NCBI GenBank assembly: GCA_015075635.1 | Contig: JABTUA010000003.1 | Coordinates: forward strand, 1,488,001 to 1,552,000 | Direction: 5' to 3' | Source of the DNA: Polyangiaceae bacterium | GTDB taxonomy: Bacteria; Myxococcota_A; Polyangia; Polyangiales; Polyangiaceae | Length of the DNA: 64,000 nucleotides | Shown: positions 17,686 through 26,238 of the stretch, in pieces | How positions within the stretch are numbered: position 1 is the first letter of the stretch | How the letters are laid out: each line of letters begins with the position of its first letter | Position numbers and translations under genes: made by a program | Notes under the pieces: generated by a model | What the model was told of the DNA's origin: nothing | Database searches by the model: none | Seen by the model: only the letters and a program-made list of their open reading frames with translations

Positions 17686-18693
17686 TCAGCCCCCAAGGTG
17701 CATCAGCCCGCGCAGGCCCACGAAGTACACCTGCGTCGCCCGCGCGTCGTAGCCAAAAAACTTCTGCACGTAGCCCGCTTCCACCGAGAGGTGTTCGCTG
17801 ACGAGGAAGTACGGCAGGAGCGCCACGGCGAAACGGGCAGCCCGGATGCGGTCCCGAGACTGCTCCGGTGTGCCACCTGGCTGAGGCAGCACGGCCGGGC
17901 TGTAGGCCCGGTCGTAGCGTTCGTCGAAGCGCTCGTGGATGTCACCTTCGACGTACGGGCCGAGCTTCACCCCAGCCTTCCACGGCAACAGCCAGCGTCG
18001 GGTCTTGAAGTCGAACAGGCTCGAGAGCGCAGCGGCGCCGTTCTGCTCCTTGCCGAAGGGCCGCGTTCCGGAGCCCAAGTAGAACGTGGTCTCGAAGCCG
18101 AGCCACGTCTGGAGCTCGACGCCGACGTTGAAGCCTCCCGCGATGTAGTCGATGCGGGGGTTCTCGAACTTCTCCAGGTCCATGCCGAAGGGCACGCTGC
18201 CCTTCAGGAAGAAGCCCAGGGCGAACTTGGGATCGTGGATCACGGCGAACGAGATCGTCGCGCTGGCGATGGTGCCGCGGTCCTCCGGGTAGAATTCGCA
18301 CACGCCGCCGCCCAGGTACCTCGCGCCTGCGGCGCACTCGGAGCCAATCGTTCCCGGTGGGGACGAGCCCGGCGGGCCGACCTGCCACTCGTCCGGATCG
18401 TTCCTCTCCGCAGGGGTCTGAAAGTGGGTCGCCTCCAGGCGCGCCGAGAAGAACTCGAGCGGCCCCACGTCGCCGAAGGTGTAGCCCACGCCGAGCTTGT
18501 ACTCGTACCAGCCCCGGGTCTTCATGAACGACGCCTGGTTCTCGTTCGGCTCGGTCTTGCCGCGCTCGGCGGTGACCACCGCGTTCAGGTCGAGCTCACC
18601 TGGATGCCCGCCGACGGGTGTGCCGACGAAGGCGGAGGCGTTCGACGGGCTTTGTGCCCAGGCGACGATCCCGAGTGCCAGCAGCTTTCGCAT
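17686..18693 (-). CDS. Putative outer-membrane beta-barrel protein
   Basis: 335 residues from the ATG at 18693, which begins MRKLLALGIVAWAQSPSNASA, a signal peptide with probable cleavage after ASA. The mature part has the alternating pattern and aromatic girdle residues of a barrel: YEYKLGVGYTFGDVGPLEFF, FAVIHDPKFALGFFLKG, GFNVGVELQTWLGFET, and a C-terminal strand region VYFVGLRGLMHLGG. The final residue is Gly, not the usual Phe/Trp. Two Cys (about residues 123 and 134) could form a loop disulphide. I cannot name the family. It is divergent from the ether-lipid gene with a 108-base gap. Confidence 0.65.
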   Translation of the reverse strand: MRKLLALGIVAWAQSPSNASAFVGTPVGGHPGELDLNAVVTAERGKTEPNENQASFMKTRGWYEYKLGVGYTFGDVGPLEFFSARLEATHFQTPAERNDPDEWQVGPPGSSPPGTIGSECAAGARYLGGGVCEFYPEDRGTIASATISFAVIHDPKFALGFFLKGSVPFGMDLEKFENPRIDYIAGGFNVGVELQTWLGFETTFYLGSGTRPFGKEQNGAAALSSLFDFKTRRWLLPWKAGVKLGPYVEGDIHERFDERYDRAYSPAVLPQPGGTPEQSRDRIRAARFAVALLPYFLVSEHLSVEAGYVQKFFGYDARATQVYFVGLRGLMHLGG

Positions 18694-18801
18694 CCCGCCC
18701 TTTACGCCGCGGAGCACTCGCGGGTTACGGCACCGGGACGACGCGACGCAGCAAGCCTTGACTCCCGCGCCGGCATGGGTGACCGAAGGGACCCTTTACG
18801 C

Positions 18802-21800
18802 ATGCCCAAGCACCCGCCGATCGTTCCGAGAGCTCCCGCCAGCCCGAGTCCGCTCGACCTGGGGCGCGTGCTCTCGGGCCGCCGGCTGGTGGTGGTCGGC
18901 GGCACGGGCTTTCTGGGCAAGGTCTGGTGGACGTTCCTGCTCTACCACTACCCGGCGCTCGAGCGGATCCACCTGGTGGTGCGGCCGCGCGGCAACCAGA
19001 CGGCGGAGCAGCGCTTCTGGAAGGACGTCGTCGGCAGCGAGCTGATGGCCCCGCTCCGGGAGCGCCACGGCCCGGGCTTCGACGCCTTCATCCGCGAGAA
19101 GGTCGTGCCCGTCGGCGGCGACGTGGTGCAGCCGTTCTGCGGCCTCGACGCCTCGCTGCGCGACGAGCTGCGTGGCTCCGTGGACGCCGTGGTGAACGCC
19201 AGCGGTGTCGTGGACTTCGACCCGCCGCTGGACGAGGCGCTCGAGGTCAACGCCTTCGGCGTGCAGAACCTGGTGGCGCTGGCTCGGGACCTCGGCTCCG
19301 TGCCGTTCCTGCACACCAGCACCTGCTTCGTCGCCGGCGCGCGCACAGGCTTCATCGAGGAGCTCGATCCGCGCGAGCACCCGTTCCCCCGGGCCGGCGA
19401 GCTGGAGCGAGCGCACTGGGAGCCGGACCGGGAGATCGCCGAGTGCCTCGACGTGATCGAGCAGGCGCGGCATCGCTCGAGCGACGCCTTCCGGCAGAGC
19501 CGCTTCCTGGACGAGGCCAAGAAGAACTTGGCGAGCCGCGGAGAGCCCGCGCGCGGCAGCTCGCTGGAGGCCGAGATCGAGCGCGTAAAGCGCAAGTTCG
19601 TCGAGGCGCGGCTGGCCGAGATGGGCATGGAGCGCGCGAACTTCTGGGGCTTCCCCAACACGTACACGTACACCAAGGCCATCGGCGAGCAGATCGTCGC
19701 GTCCTCCGCGCTGCCCCACACCATCGTGCGTCCCGCCATCGTCGAGAGCACGGTGAAGTTCCCGTTTCCCGGCTGGAACGAGGGCATCAACACCAGCGCG
19801 CCGCTGATCTATGCGCTGCGCGAGGGGCAGACCCAGATCCCGGGCGGCGACAACTACCTGGACATCATCCCCTGCGACATGGTCGCCGGCGGCATGACGC
19901 TCGCGCTCGGCGAGCTGCTCGAAGGCACGCAACCCCCCGTCTACCAGCTTGCCTCGAGCGACACGAACCCGATGACCATGCGCCGGGCCTTCGAGCTGTC
20001 GGGCCTCTACAAGCGCAAGTACTACCAGCGCACGGGGCGTGGCGGGCCCATCCTGAGCGCGCTCCAGGCGCACTTCGAGGGCGCCTTGCTCGACGACAAG
20101 CAGTTCGACGCCTACGGCCCGAAGAAGATCGCGGAGGGCGTGAGCCTCGCCGCGCGCTTGTTGAAGAAGGCGGCCATCGGACCGGCGGCGCCGCTGCTGA
20201 CTCCCACGGCAAAGGCGCTCGAGAGCTTCGCCGACGGGCAGCGCAAGGTCGGCGACGTGCTCGGTGCCTTCGTGCCGTTCACCGCCGTCTACGACTACGT
20301 GTTCCGCTGCGACAATACGCGGGCGGCCTACGCGCGCCTCTCGGACGGCGACCGCGCGAAGATCTTCTGGGAGCCCGAGAGCATCGACTGGCGCAGCTGG
20401 TTCCTGGACGTCCACATCCCCGCCCTCGAAAGATGGGTGTTCCCGCAGATCGACGACCGACTCAAGCGCCCGCGCCGGGCGCCCGAGCCGCACGCCACGC
20501 TGACCGCCCTGCTCGACGAGATGGCCGATCGCTTCGAGCTGGCGGTGGCCCTGCAACGCACGGAGTCCGCGGGCCTGTCGCGCATCAGCTTCCGCGACTG
20601 GCAGGAGCGCGCCCTCGCCTGCGCCGCCCGTCTGCGCGAGGAGGGCGTGGCGCCGGGCGATCGCGTGCTGCTCGCCGGGTCGAACCACCCGGCGTGGCCG
20701 ATCGCGTTCTTCGGCGTCCTGTACGCCGGCGCGACCGTGGTGCCGCTCGAGGCCGGCGTCGAGGCGGACGTCGTCGAGAACCTGCGCCAGGCCTCCGGCG
20801 CCAAGCTGTTTCTGGCCGATCACGCCGTGACCGAGCGCGTGCGCCCGCTCGCGTCGCGGGACCTCGCCTGGATGGACCTTTGGCAGGCATCGAGGCCGGG
20901 TGAGCCGCTCGCCGAGCCCGCGGAGCCCCGCTCGGATCAGGTCGCGGCGTTGATCTACACCAGCGGCACCACCGGCGTGCCCAAGGGCGTGATGCTGTCG
21001 CACGCGAACCTCACGGCGTTGGTCGCGTCGCTGGCGCCGCTCTTCCCGCTCGGCAAGGGCGATCGTGTGCTCTCGGTGCTGCCGCTGCACCACACCTTCG
21101 AGCTGACCTGCGGCATGCTGCTGCCGCTCTCGCGCGGCGCGCGCATCGTCTACCTCGACGAGCTCACCGCAGAGCGCCTGGAGCTGGGCCTGAAGAGCGG
21201 GCGCATCACCGCCATGATCGGCGTGCCTGCGCTGTGGGACATGCTGGAGCGACGCGTGAGCGCCAAGGTCGCCGAGCGCGGGCGCTTCGCGTCGCAGGTC
21301 TTCGACGTCGCGGTGGAGCTGAACCGCTCGCTCGGCAAGTCCCTGGGCATCGACGCCGGCAAGCTGCTGTTCGGCCCGGTGCACGAGGGCCTGGGCGGTC
21401 ACCTGCGCTACCTGGTCAGCGGCGGCGCCGCGCTGCCCGAGAAGACGCACCACCTGTTCGCGGGCCTCGGCCTACACCTGGCCGAGGGCTACGGGCTCAC
21501 CGAGGCTTCCCCGGTGCTGACGGTGGCGTCCGGCGGTCCCAAGGCGCGCGCCGGCCACGTCGGCAAGCCGATCCCCGGCGTCGAGATCCGCATCCACGAG
21601 CCCAACAACCAGGGCGTGGGCGAGGTGCTCGCCCGCGGCCCGAACGTGATGCTCGGTTACTCCGACGACGAAGAGAGCACGCGCCGCGTGATCGACGCGG
21701 ACGGTTGGCTCCACACCGGCGACCTGGGCAAGCTCGACAAACACGGGCAGCTGGTCATCGTCGGCCGCGCCAAGGACGTGATCGTCGCGTCGAACGGCGA

Positions 21801-23502
21801 GAACGTGTACCCGGACGACGTCGAGGCGCGTCTCGGCAGCGTCGAGCACGTGGCGGAGCTCGCCATCCTGGGCATCGACGACCCGCGGGGCGGCGAGCGC
21901 GTGGCCTGCGTGGCGGTGCCGGCGGAGGACGACGGCGTCCCCCGGGCGGAGCGGCACCAGCTCGCCAAGAGGTCGCTGGACAAGGCCCTGGCGAAGCTCC
22001 CGGCCTCACAGCGACCCGCCCTGGTCACTCTGCTCGACGCCAAGCTGCCGCGCACCACCACACGCAAGGTGAAGCGCAACGAGGTGCGGCGACTGATCGA
22101 GCGTGTGGCGCCGCTGTCGGAGCGACCGCCACGGCTGCGCGACGCGAGCCACCTGGACGGCCCCGCTCAGAGCGTGCGCGCGGCCGTGGCGGCCATCACC
22201 CGGCGCGAGCCGGGCACGCTCGACCCCGGCATGGGCCTCCGCGCCGATCTCGGCTTCGACTCGCTCATGCTGCTCGAGCTCCTGGTGGCGCTCGAGGCGC
22301 AGCTGGGGGGCTCGGTGGACGCCGAGCGCCTGAACGCCTGCGTCACCATCGGCGACGCCGAGGCGCTGGTGCGCGAGACTCGGGCGGGCCGTCGCGCCTC
22401 GCGCACCGCGAGCATCGAGTCGCTGGACGAAGAGCCGCTCACGCTGCCGCCGCCGATGCGCGAGGCCGCCATGCACTGGCTCGGCCGCGCGCAGATGGGC
22501 TTCTACGACCGCGTGCTGCACACCGAGGTCACCGGCCGCGCCTTCATCCCCCACAACCGCAACGTGCTAGTGGCGGCGAACCACGCGAGCCACCTGGACA
22601 TGGGCCTGGCAAAATACGCGCTGGGCAGCTACGGCGACGGGCTGGTCTCGCTCGCGGCACAGGACTACTTCTTCGAGGGCAACCGCTGGCGCAAGGCCTA
22701 CTTCGAGAACCTGACGAACCTGGTGCCGATGTCGCGCAGCGGCTCGTTGCGCCAGAGCTTGCGCCAGGCCGCGGAGCTGCTCGAGCAAGGCAAGACGCTG
22801 CTGATCTTCCCGGAGGGGACGCGCAGCCCCGACGGCGAGGTGAAGGAGTTCAAGAGCGCGGTTGGCTACCTCGCGCTTCAGAACCGCGTGGACATCTTGC
22901 CGCTCTACCTGGGTGGGACCTTTGCTGCGCTGCCCAAGGGCGTCACGCTCCTGCGCCGACGTGACGTCTCGGCCCGCATCGGCCCGCCGCTCGAGAGCCA
23001 CGACCTCGAACGACTGACCCGCGGCAAGGGCGCGAGCGAAGCCTCCCGCGTGGTCGCCGACCTCGCGAGGCGAGCCGTGACCGCGCTGTCGCGCGGGGAG
23101 ATCTTCGACATCTCGAAGGTCGATTCGCTCGACGCGCTGCCCGAGTCGGAGCACGACGACTCGCTGGCTCCGGTGTTCGGCGAGCTCGAGCGGCGCTTCG
23201 TGCCGAACGCCGTGGAGGAGCCGGTGAGCTTCTATTTCTCGCTGGGCGAGAGCGAGCGCTGGACGCTGCGCATCGAGCCCGAGCGCTGCCAGGTGACCCC
23301 GGGCAAGGCCGTCGAGAGCGCCGACTGCGTGCTCAAGACCACGCCGGGGATGTTCCGGCGCATCGTGCGCGAGGCCTACACGCCGAGCCCCCAGGAGTTC
23401 ATCTCGGGCGCCGTGAAGAGCAACAACATCGAGCTCCTGATGGTGTTCCAGCGCGCCTTCCGGCTCGACAGCCCCAGCGACGAGCTCCGAGGTGAGGCGT
23501 GA
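18802..23502 (+). CDS. elbD: ElbD-like multidomain ether-lipid enzyme: reductase, AMP-ligase, carrier, acyltransferase, SCP2
   Basis: 1566 residues. In order: (a) a fatty-acyl reductase-type Rossmann domain, GGTGFLGK from G33, active Y288-x3-K292, with its C-terminal region to about 540; (b) an acyl-CoA/ACP synthetase, LIYTSGTTGVPKG near 717-729, GYGLTEASPV, GRAKDVIVASNGENVYP; (c) an acyl-carrier domain with phosphopantetheine Ser1154 in LGFDSLMLLEL; (d) a PlsC-type acyltransferase, H1261-x4-D1266 and FPEGTRS 1336-1342; (e) an SCP2-like lipid-binding domain from about 1460. This is the architecture reported for ElbD of Myxococcus xanthus, which is needed for alkyl ether lipids in development; the SCP2 end may be an addition. 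ATG 18802 follows CGAAGGGA. The frame is open upstream to 17698, but that part is antisense to the barrel gene. Confidence 0.9.
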   Translation: MPKHPPIVPRAPASPSPLDLGRVLSGRRLVVVGGTGFLGKVWWTFLLYHYPALERIHLVVRPRGNQTAEQRFWKDVVGSELMAPLRERHGPGFDAFIREKVVPVGGDVVQPFCGLDASLRDELRGSVDAVVNASGVVDFDPPLDEALEVNAFGVQNLVALARDLGSVPFLHTSTCFVAGARTGFIEELDPREHPFPRAGELERAHWEPDREIAECLDVIEQARHRSSDAFRQSRFLDEAKKNLASRGEPARGSSLEAEIERVKRKFVEARLAEMGMERANFWGFPNTYTYTKAIGEQIVASSALPHTIVRPAIVESTVKFPFPGWNEGINTSAPLIYALREGQTQIPGGDNYLDIIPCDMVAGGMTLALGELLEGTQPPVYQLASSDTNPMTMRRAFELSGLYKRKYYQRTGRGGPILSALQAHFEGALLDDKQFDAYGPKKIAEGVSLAARLLKKAAIGPAAPLLTPTAKALESFADGQRKVGDVLGAFVPFTAVYDYVFRCDNTRAAYARLSDGDRAKIFWEPESIDWRSWFLDVHIPALERWVFPQIDDRLKRPRRAPEPHATLTALLDEMADRFELAVALQRTESAGLSRISFRDWQERALACAARLREEGVAPGDRVLLAGSNHPAWPIAFFGVLYAGATVVPLEAGVEADVVENLRQASGAKLFLADHAVTERVRPLASRDLAWMDLWQASRPGEPLAEPAEPRSDQVAALIYTSGTTGVPKGVMLSHANLTALVASLAPLFPLGKGDRVLSVLPLHHTFELTCGMLLPLSRGARIVYLDELTAERLELGLKSGRITAMIGVPALWDMLERRVSAKVAERGRFASQVFDVAVELNRSLGKSLGIDAGKLLFGPVHEGLGGHLRYLVSGGAALPEKTHHLFAGLGLHLAEGYGLTEASPVLTVASGGPKARAGHVGKPIPGVEIRIHEPNNQGVGEVLARGPNVMLGYSDDEESTRRVIDADGWLHTGDLGKLDKHGQLVIVGRAKDVIVASNGENVYPDDVEARLGSVEHVAELAILGIDDPRGGERVACVAVPAEDDGVPRAERHQLAKRSLDKALAKLPASQRPALVTLLDAKLPRTTTRKVKRNEVRRLIERVAPLSERPPRLRDASHLDGPAQSVRAAVAAITRREPGTLDPGMGLRADLGFDSLMLLELLVALEAQLGGSVDAERLNACVTIGDAEALVRETRAGRRASRTASIESLDEEPLTLPPPMREAAMHWLGRAQMGFYDRVLHTEVTGRAFIPHNRNVLVAANHASHLDMGLAKYALGSYGDGLVSLAAQDYFFEGNRWRKAYFENLTNLVPMSRSGSLRQSLRQAAELLEQGKTLLIFPEGTRSPDGEVKEFKSAVGYLALQNRVDILPLYLGGTFAALPKGVTLLRRRDVSARIGPPLESHDLERLTRGKGASEASRVVADLARRAVTALSRGEIFDISKVDSLDALPESEHDDSLAPVFGELERRFVPNAVEEPVSFYFSLGESERWTLRIEPERCQVTPGKAVESADCVLKTTPGMFRRIVREAYTPSPQEFISGAVKSNNIELLMVFQRAFRLDSPSDELRGEA

Positions 23503-24560
23503 GCCGGAGCAACGGCAACGGCCGGCGCTCGACGCCGCCGAGCGCGCGCGCCGTGGAGCAAGCGGGGCGCCGCTTCTGGGTGGGCGGCGCCACCGGCTTT
23601 CTGGGCTCGCACCTCGCGCACTTGCTCCGCGCCCGCGGCCACGAGGTCGTCGCGATCTCGCGCCGGGGCGGAGAAGGCGTGACGGCCCTGGACGTCGGCG
23701 ACGCGAGCGCAGTCGCCGCGAGCGCTCGCGGGTGCGACGGCGCGTTCCTCTGCACCGGCAAGGTCTCACGGGACCCGGCGGATGCCGAGGAGCTCTTCCG
23801 GCAAAACGTCGTCGCCACGCGGGCGGCGCTCGCCGGGCTCGAGCAGGCTGGCGTGCGGCGCGTGGTCTACGCCAGCACCAGCGGCACCATCGCCGTCGGC
23901 GAAGACTCGACGCGCATCGCCGACGAGGAAGACTCGGCTCCGATGGATCTCATCGCGCGCTGGCCGTATTACCGATCGAAGTACTACGCCGAGCGTGAAG
24001 CGCTCGCTGCGAATTCCCCGCCCGGCTTCGAGGTCGTGGTGGTGAACCCGAGCCTGCTCCTCGGCCCCGGCGATCTCCACGAGTCCTCCACCGGGGACGT
24101 GGTGCGCTTCCTGGAGCGCGCCGTCCCAGCCGTTCCCGCGGGAGGCCTGGCCTTCGTGGACGCGCGCGACGCGGCGCTCGGCATGCTGCTCGCTTTCGAG
24201 CACGGGCGCGCCGGCGAGCGTTACCTGCTCAACGCGCAGAACCTCACGCTCGCGGCGTTCTTCCAGCGCCTGTCGCGCCTCACCGGCGTGAGCGCGCCGC
24301 GCTTGCGCTTGCCCAGCTCGCGCCCGCTGGCCCTGGGCCTGAACGGCCTGTTCTCGCGCGCGGTCAGGGCCATCGGCGGCGAGCCGCCCGTGGACGAGAC
24401 CAGCGTCGAGATGGCGCAGTACTTCTGGTACTGCTCCAGCGAGAAGGCGGAGCGAGAGCTCGGCTGGGTCGCCCGCGACCCCGGCGAGACCTTGCGAGAC
24501 ACGGTGGCCGACCTCGTCGAACGCGGCGTGGCGTCGCCGAAGACCTCGCTTTCATTGTGA
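23499..24560 (+). CDS. NAD(P)-dependent epimerase/reductase of extended SDR type
   Basis: 353 residues. The GTG at 23499 overlaps the stop of the ElbD-like gene (GTGA). An 26-residue Ser/Arg tail leads into a Rossmann domain, GGATGFLGSHLAHLL, with YASTSGT and an active-site Y-x3-K in WPYYRSKYYAE. The sequence resembles 3-beta-hydroxysteroid dehydrogenase/dihydroflavonol reductase-like enzymes. The coupling to ElbD implies action on the same lipid intermediate, perhaps reduction of a keto or aldehyde group during ether-bond formation. M. xanthus elb clusters also contain an SDR-type gene, but I cannot assign which elb letter this is. The codon usage matches that of the neighbour. Confidence 0.82.
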   Translation: MSRSNGNGRRSTPPSARAVEQAGRRFWVGGATGFLGSHLAHLLRARGHEVVAISRRGGEGVTALDVGDASAVAASARGCDGAFLCTGKVSRDPADAEELFRQNVVATRAALAGLEQAGVRRVVYASTSGTIAVGEDSTRIADEEDSAPMDLIARWPYYRSKYYAEREALAANSPPGFEVVVVNPSLLLGPGDLHESSTGDVVRFLERAVPAVPAGGLAFVDARDAALGMLLAFEHGRAGERYLLNAQNLTLAAFFQRLSRLTGVSAPRLRLPSSRPLALGLNGLFSRAVRAIGGEPPVDETSVEMAQYFWYCSSEKAERELGWVARDPGETLRDTVADLVERGVASPKTSLSL

Positions 24561-24589
24561 TACTTCGCGTTGCAGGCGGTGCTGAAGTA

Positions 24590-24606
24590 CTGTAGTTTTG
24601 TTCAGT
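24590..24606 (+). promoter_or_regulatory. LexA (SOS) box upstream of the family-Y polymerase
   Basis: CTGTAGTTTTGTTCAGT fits 14 of 17 positions of the Myxococcus xanthus LexA box as I recall it (CTRHAMRYBYGTTCAGS), and is CTGT-N8-TCAG, one base from the E. coli form CTGT-N8-ACAG. It ends 6 bases before the ATG at 24613. Arms CTGAA (24582) and TTCAG (24601) also form a wider inverted repeat. Confidence 0.6.
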
Positions 24607-24612
24607 GCCGCC

Positions 24613-25860
24613 ATGCCTGCGCGGATCTGCTGCCTCGACCTGGACACCTTCTTCGTGTCCGTGGAGCGCCTGTTCGATCCCAGCCTCGAGGGCAAGCCCG
24701 TCGTGGTCGGCGGCGCACGCGGCTCCCGCGGGGTGGTGACGGCCGCGAGCTACGAAGTGAGGAGCTTCGGCGTGCGCTCGGGCATGTCGATGCGCGACGC
24801 CAGCCGGCTCGCGCCGCCGGACGCGGTGTTCCTGCCGACGCGCCACGGCGTGTACGGCGAATACCAGAAGCGTGTGCGCGCGGTGATCGAGCGCTTCTGT
24901 CCCGAGGTGCGCACCGCCAGCATCGACGAGTTCTACCTGGACTTCACCGGTTGCGATCGGCTCTACCAGCGCGCGCCCGACGAGGACGGCGACCACGCCA
25001 TCGAGCGCACCGTGCGCCAGATGTGCCGGTCCATCCGCGACGAGATCGGCCTGCCTGCCAGCGCCGGCATCGGCGGCACCCGCGTCATCGCCAAGGTCGC
25101 GAGCGGGCGCGCGAAGCCCGCCGGCGTGCTGCTGGTTCCGGTCGGCACCGAGCGCGAGTTCTTGCTGCCGCTGCCCGTGCGCAAGCTGCCCGGCATCGGA
25201 CCCAAGGCCGAGGTGCGCCTGGCCGCCGACGGCATCCTCACATTGGGCGATCTGGCAAGCCTGCCCGCCGGTCCGACTCGGGAGCGCTACGCGCGCGTGC
25301 GCGGCTCGCTCCTCCGCGAGATCGAGGGCGCAGGGAGCCGCGCGCCGCTCGCCCGCGAGCGCCCGGCGTTCACCGAGCACGATCCAGTAGGCCTTCGCGT
25401 CGGCAGCATCTCCAACGAGCGCACCTTCTTCGACACGCTGCGCGACGACACGAAGGTGCTGGCGCAGCTCCTCTGGCTCTCGGAGCGGGTGTGCTGGCGC
25501 GCGCGGAAACGCGAAATCCGCGCCCGCACCATCACGCTGAAGCTGCGTTATTCGGACTTTCACACCATCACGCGCTCGCGCAGCGTCGAACCGACCGCCG
25601 ACGAAGCGCTCGTGCTGCGGACCGTGACCGAGCTCTTCCGTGAGGGCAGGACGCGCAAGCTGCCGATCCGCCTGCTCGGCGTCGCCCTGTCCGGCCTGGT
25701 GGGTCCCGAAGACCCGGAGCAGCTGCGCCTGCCGTTCGAGCGGCCGCGACCGGTCGGCGAGCTGATGGACCAGGTCCGCACCAAGTTCGGCTACGACTCG
25801 GTGCACCTGGCGGGAGCGGTGCGACGCTCGCGCGTCAAGCGACCACCCGTGGCAGACTGA
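24613..25860 (+). CDS. dinB: Family-Y DNA polymerase (DinB / Pol IV type)
   Basis: 415 residues from the ATG at 24613. The catalytic palm motifs are intact: CLDLDTFFVSVERLF at residues 7-21 gives the first metal Asp, and SIDEFYLDFTGCDRLY gives the second acidic pair. The fingers, the helix-hairpin-helix thumb (LPVRKLPGIGPKAEVRL) and the little-finger domain follow. There is no obvious beta-clamp QxxL(F) end; the tail is RSRVKRPPVAD. It copies damaged DNA in translesion synthesis. A LexA-type box directly upstream means SOS induction is likely. The ORF also starts 5 codons earlier (24598), inside the LexA box, which is unlikely. The gene is followed by the NFACT-R gene after 6 bases. Confidence 0.93.
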   Translation: MPARICCLDLDTFFVSVERLFDPSLEGKPVVVGGARGSRGVVTAASYEVRSFGVRSGMSMRDASRLAPPDAVFLPTRHGVYGEYQKRVRAVIERFCPEVRTASIDEFYLDFTGCDRLYQRAPDEDGDHAIERTVRQMCRSIRDEIGLPASAGIGGTRVIAKVASGRAKPAGVLLVPVGTEREFLLPLPVRKLPGIGPKAEVRLAADGILTLGDLASLPAGPTRERYARVRGSLLREIEGAGSRAPLARERPAFTEHDPVGLRVGSISNERTFFDTLRDDTKVLAQLLWLSERVCWRARKREIRARTITLKLRYSDFHTITRSRSVEPTADEALVLRTVTELFREGRTRKLPIRLLGVALSGLVGPEDPEQLRLPFERPRPVGELMDQVRTKFGYDSVHLAGAVRRSRVKRPPVAD

Positions 25861-25866
25861 GCCCGC

Positions 25867-26238
25867 ATGGCGAGCAAGGGCCGTCCCTACCGCAGCGTCG
25901 AGATCGACGGCTATCAGGTGCTGATCGGGCGCGGCGAGGAAGAGAACGACGAGCTCACCTTCCGCATCGCCGAGCCGCACGATCTGTGGCTGCACGTCGG
26001 CGGTGGAACGCCCGGCAGCCACGTCGTGATCAAGAACCCGGCGCGCCGCGAGGTGCCCCGCGAGGTGATCGAGAAGGCTGCGGCCGTGGCGGCTTGGTAC
26101 TCCAAGGCCCGGAACGCCAGCCGAGTGGAGGTTCACGTGTGCCGCGCGTCCGACGTGTCCAAGCCGCGAGGTGCTCCCGCTGGTTTGGTGCAGATCCAGC
26201 GCGAGAAGCGCCTGAAGGTGTGTCCCGAGAAGCTCTAG
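25867..26238 (+). CDS. Stand-alone NFACT-R (DUF814) RNA-binding protein
   Basis: 123 residues. Nearly the whole protein is one NFACT-R domain: YRSVEIDGYQVLIGRGEEENDELTFR at the start, then the core HDLWLHVGGGTPGSHVVIK, EVIEKAAAVAAWYSKARN and a C-terminal VHVCRASDVSKPRGAPAGLVQ. In RqcH/Tae2/NEMF this domain binds tRNA and the peptidyl-tRNA-obstructed large ribosomal subunit. The NFACT-N and coiled-coil parts are absent, and the length leaves no room for them. The ATG at 25867 follows the polymerase gene by 6 bases, so it is probably in the same transcript. A role in ribosome rescue or RNA handling is inferred from the fold only. Its stop overlaps that of the convergent S1 gene in CTAG. Confidence 0.9.
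   Translation: MASKGRPYRSVEIDGYQVLIGRGEEENDELTFRIAEPHDLWLHVGGGTPGSHVVIKNPARREVPREVIEKAAAVAAWYSKARNASRVEVHVCRASDVSKPRGAPAGLVQIQREKRLKVCPEKL

Noticed and set aside
17698-18801. Upstream extension of the ElbD-like protein
   Set aside because: This part is antisense to the outer-membrane protein gene. A good start with a Shine-Dalgarno sequence is at 18802.
18796-21453. 885-codon minus-strand frame in the ElbD-like gene
   Set aside because: The clear domain-bearing protein is on the plus strand. The minus frame is Arg/Ala-rich and shows no motif.
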